This document shows positions 28,852 to 31,829 of a stretch of 31,829 nucleotides of DNA, piece by piece. Source of the DNA: Saprolegnia diclina VS20 (taxonomy: Eukaryota; Oomycota; Saprolegniomycetes; Saprolegniales; Saprolegniaceae); the NCBI RefSeq assembly GCF_000281045.1, contig NW_008246110.1:139698-171526 (forward strand). The letters are read 5' to 3'. Every line of letters starts with the position of its first letter. Positions within the stretch are counted from its first letter, which is position 1. The notes under the pieces were generated by a model. The model was not told the DNA's origin. It did not search any database and worked only from the letters and a program-made list of their open reading frames with translations. A program made the translations under genes and the position numbers.

Positions 28852-30025
28852 TTACTTCTTCTTGGTCGATGCGATGAACCCGTGTGTCTCGAGGACGTTG
28901 CGGGCCGCGTTGGCAATGTGCTTGAAGCGGTCGGGCCCGAGCTGGATACCGCCATACCAGCGCGTCACGAGCACCGCCTAGGATTGATGTATGCACTTGA
29001 TATTGCGTCAGTGCCATACCACGTTCTCGGCGTGCACCATCTCGAGCAAGTGCGACATCTTGCTGCCGGCACCGTGCTCGCCGTCTTCGTCGCAGTCCTT
29101 GATGATGTTGGCGCCTTGCACGATGCGGTAGGCCTGCAGTTCATGCGCGTGATGAGCTGTGATGGAGATGACGATGGTTGACCAGCATGTTGTGGGTGGC
29201 CCGCGCAATCTTGCGATCCTGGAGCAAGTACTCGACAAAAGCATTCACCTACGTAGCATCACCATTGGTGAGGACATGTTGCTTCCAAGGTAAGCCCAAG
29301 GATGAAGCACCTCGTCCACCGAGTGCACGGCCACGGCATGCGCCTACACGATGATGCCGGTTCAACTTCAAGGTCGGCGAGCGAATGAAGATGACCTGGA
29401 AGGTACTCTTGCGGTCTGTGATCGGGTCGCCACGCTTGATGAGCGAGAGAAATGGCGCGGGGGGTGCGTTGATAGGCGCGTCTGGAACACCGCGTGCAAT
29501 GGCGTCCCAGTCGACCTCGGCTGTCGCGAGCGACTCGGGCTCGTAGGTCGTAAAGGCGCCAAATTTCTCTCGTGCGCTTTCAATCCACTCGTACAAACAC
29601 ACTTGGCCGGCGCTGCGCTCGTAGATGGCGTGCTAGTAGACAAACAGGTCAAGTCGTCGAACCCGTGACCGACGTTGTACCAAGTCGGCGAGGAGCTCGT
29701 CGCGCTGCGCCGTCGTGACGCCAAACGACTCGTAGACCTCAGCGATCGGCGGCTCGTGCGACGGGTATGTGGCCGGCAAGTGCACGAGCAGCTGGAGGCA
29801 AAAGTCCCCGGGCACGGTCATAAAGAACGACCTTTGCGCTTCGCCGGTGGCCTCGGCCCATGCAAAGTCATCGCCGTAAATGGCCTACAAGCGGCGAGGT
29901 GAGCGCGCCGAGGGCGTATGTAGTAGCTACTTGAAGCGCTTCTAGCTCGTCCGCCTAATGCGCCGTGAGATCATTGCAGAGCAACATGGAAGCAGTGCGA
30001 CCTGTTGCTCTCGGTTTCCGTCCAT
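28852..30025 (-). CDS. IMPACT: IMPACT/YIH1 homologue (RWD + UPF0029)
   Basis: Eight exons (minus strand): 30002-30025, 29931-29954, 29681-29884, 29396-29632, 29311-29343, 29183-29248, 29020-29133, 28852-28977; 275 aa (yeast Yih1 258, human 320). IMPACT/YIH1 competes with GCN2 for GCN1 and so dampens eIF2alpha phosphorylation under amino-acid stress. The N-terminal RWD domain shows ADELEALQAIYGDDF, made from exons 1-3, and HLPATYPSHEPP. The C-terminal UPF0029 domain shows GDPITDRKSTFQ, KIARATHNMLAYRI, DCDEDGEHGAG and RWYGGIQLGPDRFKHI. The first two exons are only 24 nt and the fifth only 33 nt, each in phase 0. Introns are 42-62 nt. Every junction restores a family motif, so the model is firm despite the small exons. 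Confidence 0.92.
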
Positions 30026-31356
30026 CGCTGTGTATGACGACGCCGACCCAATGTGAGAAAGGCCAGCCCCAGAGGTCTAAACCGACGCCACCTACGCCAC
30101 ATCTTCGGCACTTTTGTGGGTACCATAATGCGTCTAGCTCGTTTGCTTGGACCACACTAGTTCAAACCAAGGCTGTGCGAGCCGTCCACAAGGACGCGGC
30201 GCCAAAATCTCGGCGGGAGCAGCCTTCGACACCAACGTCGACATTGGGTTTGGGTGCGTCTAGTCCTCTCTGGCCATGCCTCCGGATACCGGGTCGGCAG
30301 AGGTGCCAGTGTTACCCTACACCATGCCTACACCCACACTTGCTATCCCCTAACCACCACCAAGTTGTACAGTAGTAGGTTTGGAAATAGGATAAATGCT
30401 CTAGAAAGGTTATCGATGCACTTGCGTGGGTATCTGGAACCGCTTCTCGAAGGCGCAGGAGGGCGACGTCACCAGATCGCGTCAACAGCGTCGTCGAACA
30501 AGCGGGCTCGGAGGAGCGATGCGAGGAGCCATCGCTCGTTTGCCGACGAGCACGGAAGAAAGTAGATTTCCTGCCAACCCCGTACCTTCTATCAGCACAG
30601 CTGGTGGATGAAACAGCGAGAGCCCGGCGCAGGTCGGGTGGGCGCATGTCGCGTTCTCTATGTGGCAGCATCTCATCCGAACAGCAATGAACTAGGATCC
30701 TCCCTATGCACCGGCGATCTGTGCCACTGTGGCCGCTTTCGTCGCCAACACCGTCACCTCTGACAGTGACAGTGCTCGATCAACGCCTCGTGGCCGCGTA
30801 CGGCGATGGCGTCGAGACTTGGTTCGTGCTGTGTGTCGACGACGGCCTATCTCACCAGTGCCACCACCCCATCAATGTTTCGAGCCGCAGAGATGCACAA
30901 AAGGAGGCTTCCTGCGCCGGGCTCTTGCTATGTCGAGTCTCTGGTTGCGCTCGCGGTCAGTAGCTTCCCCGTTCGTTTGTTGGCCAACAACCAAGCGCGA
31001 TCTTTTGGCTCTTCTGATTGGCGCGCAGCCATGGTCTTTCAAAAAATGGGCCAATCATATGCGTCCGCACTGGCTAAGGACTGTGCTGCAGCAACGCCAT
31101 GCGATGACGACCAATATGCAGCTGCGTCCGTTGTACCGACATACCTGCAACTGGGGCGCGGGAATGGATTCGCACAAGTAGTCGTCGACCCACGTCCCAT
31201 CTTGTCGGTCATGCGGTTGGATGATCGGCAGACGTGCGGCTTCCATTTTACGATGGTACTGGTTAGGCGAATGCATTGGACTCGCGTATTGAATCTCTAG
31301 ACCGTGTACACCAAGGCCAGAGGTGGTCACATTCCATTTTGCGCTGCAGGACCCAG
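30026..31356. other. 1.3-kb region without a convincing gene
   Basis: Three frames stay open for 100-165 codons between 30700 and 31300, the longest with a true ATG from 30806 to 31300 (+), but none has a recognisable motif and they overlap one another. ATTGG at 31017 and CCAAT at 31051 lie about 300-340 bases upstream of the next gene's ATG. A CCAAT-like promoter and possibly decayed sequence are the best guesses. Confidence 0.4.
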
Positions 31357-31829
31357 ATGGCCGACACCCAGGACGCCGCCGCCTTCACCGCCGAACAAGA
31401 CCACGCGCTAATGGACGCCATCGAAGCCAGCTACCTCCGTGCTCGAGCACGGCTTCCCCACAGACCTTCAAGGGCGTCGCGACTACATCGCCCGCGCCGT
31501 CCCACCATCAACGGGTCGAGCCCTGTCCCTCGCGATGCAGCAGTCGGCCCGACTGATGCACTGGTTCATGGTCTCGGGCCCCGACGCGAGCGCCATTTCT
31601 TAATTTGTTTGGCACCTCGTGGGAGGCGACGCGCGCCCGGTACCGCGTGCGCGCCGTCGAACGACTCCGTCGCGCAGCCGGCGAAAAGCGCATCGAAGCC
31701 GCGCGTGTGGAAGACGCGCCGTATCGAAGAGCATCGCCACGCTGAAAATAGTACTGGTACCAGTACGTCCTCAGCGATTTTTCTGGCGCGCTGTGTGATA
31801 TCCTGTTGCAGATCGACGCCGAGCTGAAG
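31357..31829 (+). CDS. Unknown gene, 5' part (runs off window)
   Basis: Four exons keep one frame to the window end: 31357-31438, 31473-31570, 31626-31706 and 31752-31829, giving 112 codons without a stop. ATG at 31357 (MADTQDAAAF). Visible pieces: DHALMDAIEASYL; RRDYIARAVPPSTGRALSLAMQQSARLMHWFM; an arginine-rich link RARYRVRAVERLRRA; then YWYQYVLSDFSGALCD. I do not recognise the family. The last two introns are 55 and 45 nt; the first would be only 34 nt, so a one-base frameshift near 31440 is an alternative, and unspliced sequence there reads VLEHGFPTDLQG. The mostly helical sequence continues beyond the window. Confidence 0.55.

Noticed and set aside
30806-31300. 164-codon ATG-started frame
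   Set aside because: No recognisable motif, overlaps other equally long frames, and composition gives no codon-bias support; kept only as a note in the intergenic entry.
1-31829. tRNA, rRNA, CRISPR, insertion sequence or retroelement genes
   Set aside because: No cloverleaf, rRNA block, spaced repeat array, transposase or reverse-transcriptase motif was recognised by reading; a covariance-model scan could still find a small RNA.

Overview
The window looks like nuclear DNA of an oomycete, probably a Saprolegniales-type species (Aphanomyces/Achlya/Saprolegnia). This is inferred from G/C-rich third codon positions, tightly packed genes on both strands, very short introns (mostly 42-52 nt, about half with GTAC donors), and gene content: scaffold nucleoporin, TRM13, IMPACT, AKAP17A-like and EGF/beta-module surface proteins. 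No virus, CRISPR array, rRNA, tRNA or intact transposon was seen. All exon models below were built by hand, requiring frame continuity, GT-AG borders and, where possible, family motifs. None is backed by transcripts.

Layout, left to right: an upstream region with small inverted repeats (1-768); TRM13 tRNA methyltransferase (+, 769-2489); an unrecognised small protein (-, 2634-3290) that shares a CCAAT-box promoter with a giant NUP205/NUP192 scaffold nucleoporin (+, 3521-8778); a type IIB P-type Ca2+-ATPase without an obvious start codon (+, 9145-12129); a 100-N assembly gap (12271-12370); two divergent secreted EGF/beta-module proteins around a shared 330-bp promoter (-, 12371-14978, whose C-terminal side is lost in the gap; and +, 15309-17855).

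A run of minus-strand genes follows: a helical-repeat protein resembling TRPC4AP/DUF3689 (17868-20302), a DUF1295/steroid 5-alpha-reductase-like membrane protein (20699-21864), an AKAP17A/XE7-like RNA-associated protein (22178-24749) and an unrecognised alpha-solenoid protein (25065-26767). The right end holds an unrecognised acidic/lysine-tailed protein (+, 27260-28779), an IMPACT/YIH1 homologue with micro-exons (-, 28852-30025), 1.3 kb without a convincing gene, and the first four exons of an unknown gene running off the end (+, 31357-31829).

This is mostly a housekeeping neighbourhood (tRNA modification, nuclear pore, calcium export, translation control, RNA processing) with one accessory-looking insertion, the EGF pair. 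That pair is the most unusual part. Its exons are mostly phase-1 symmetric and encode EGF modules. One member joins EGF modules to fibrous repeats like those of tail-fibre proteins. Both genes carry the same TTTAACG element in the same orientation relative to their own start codon.
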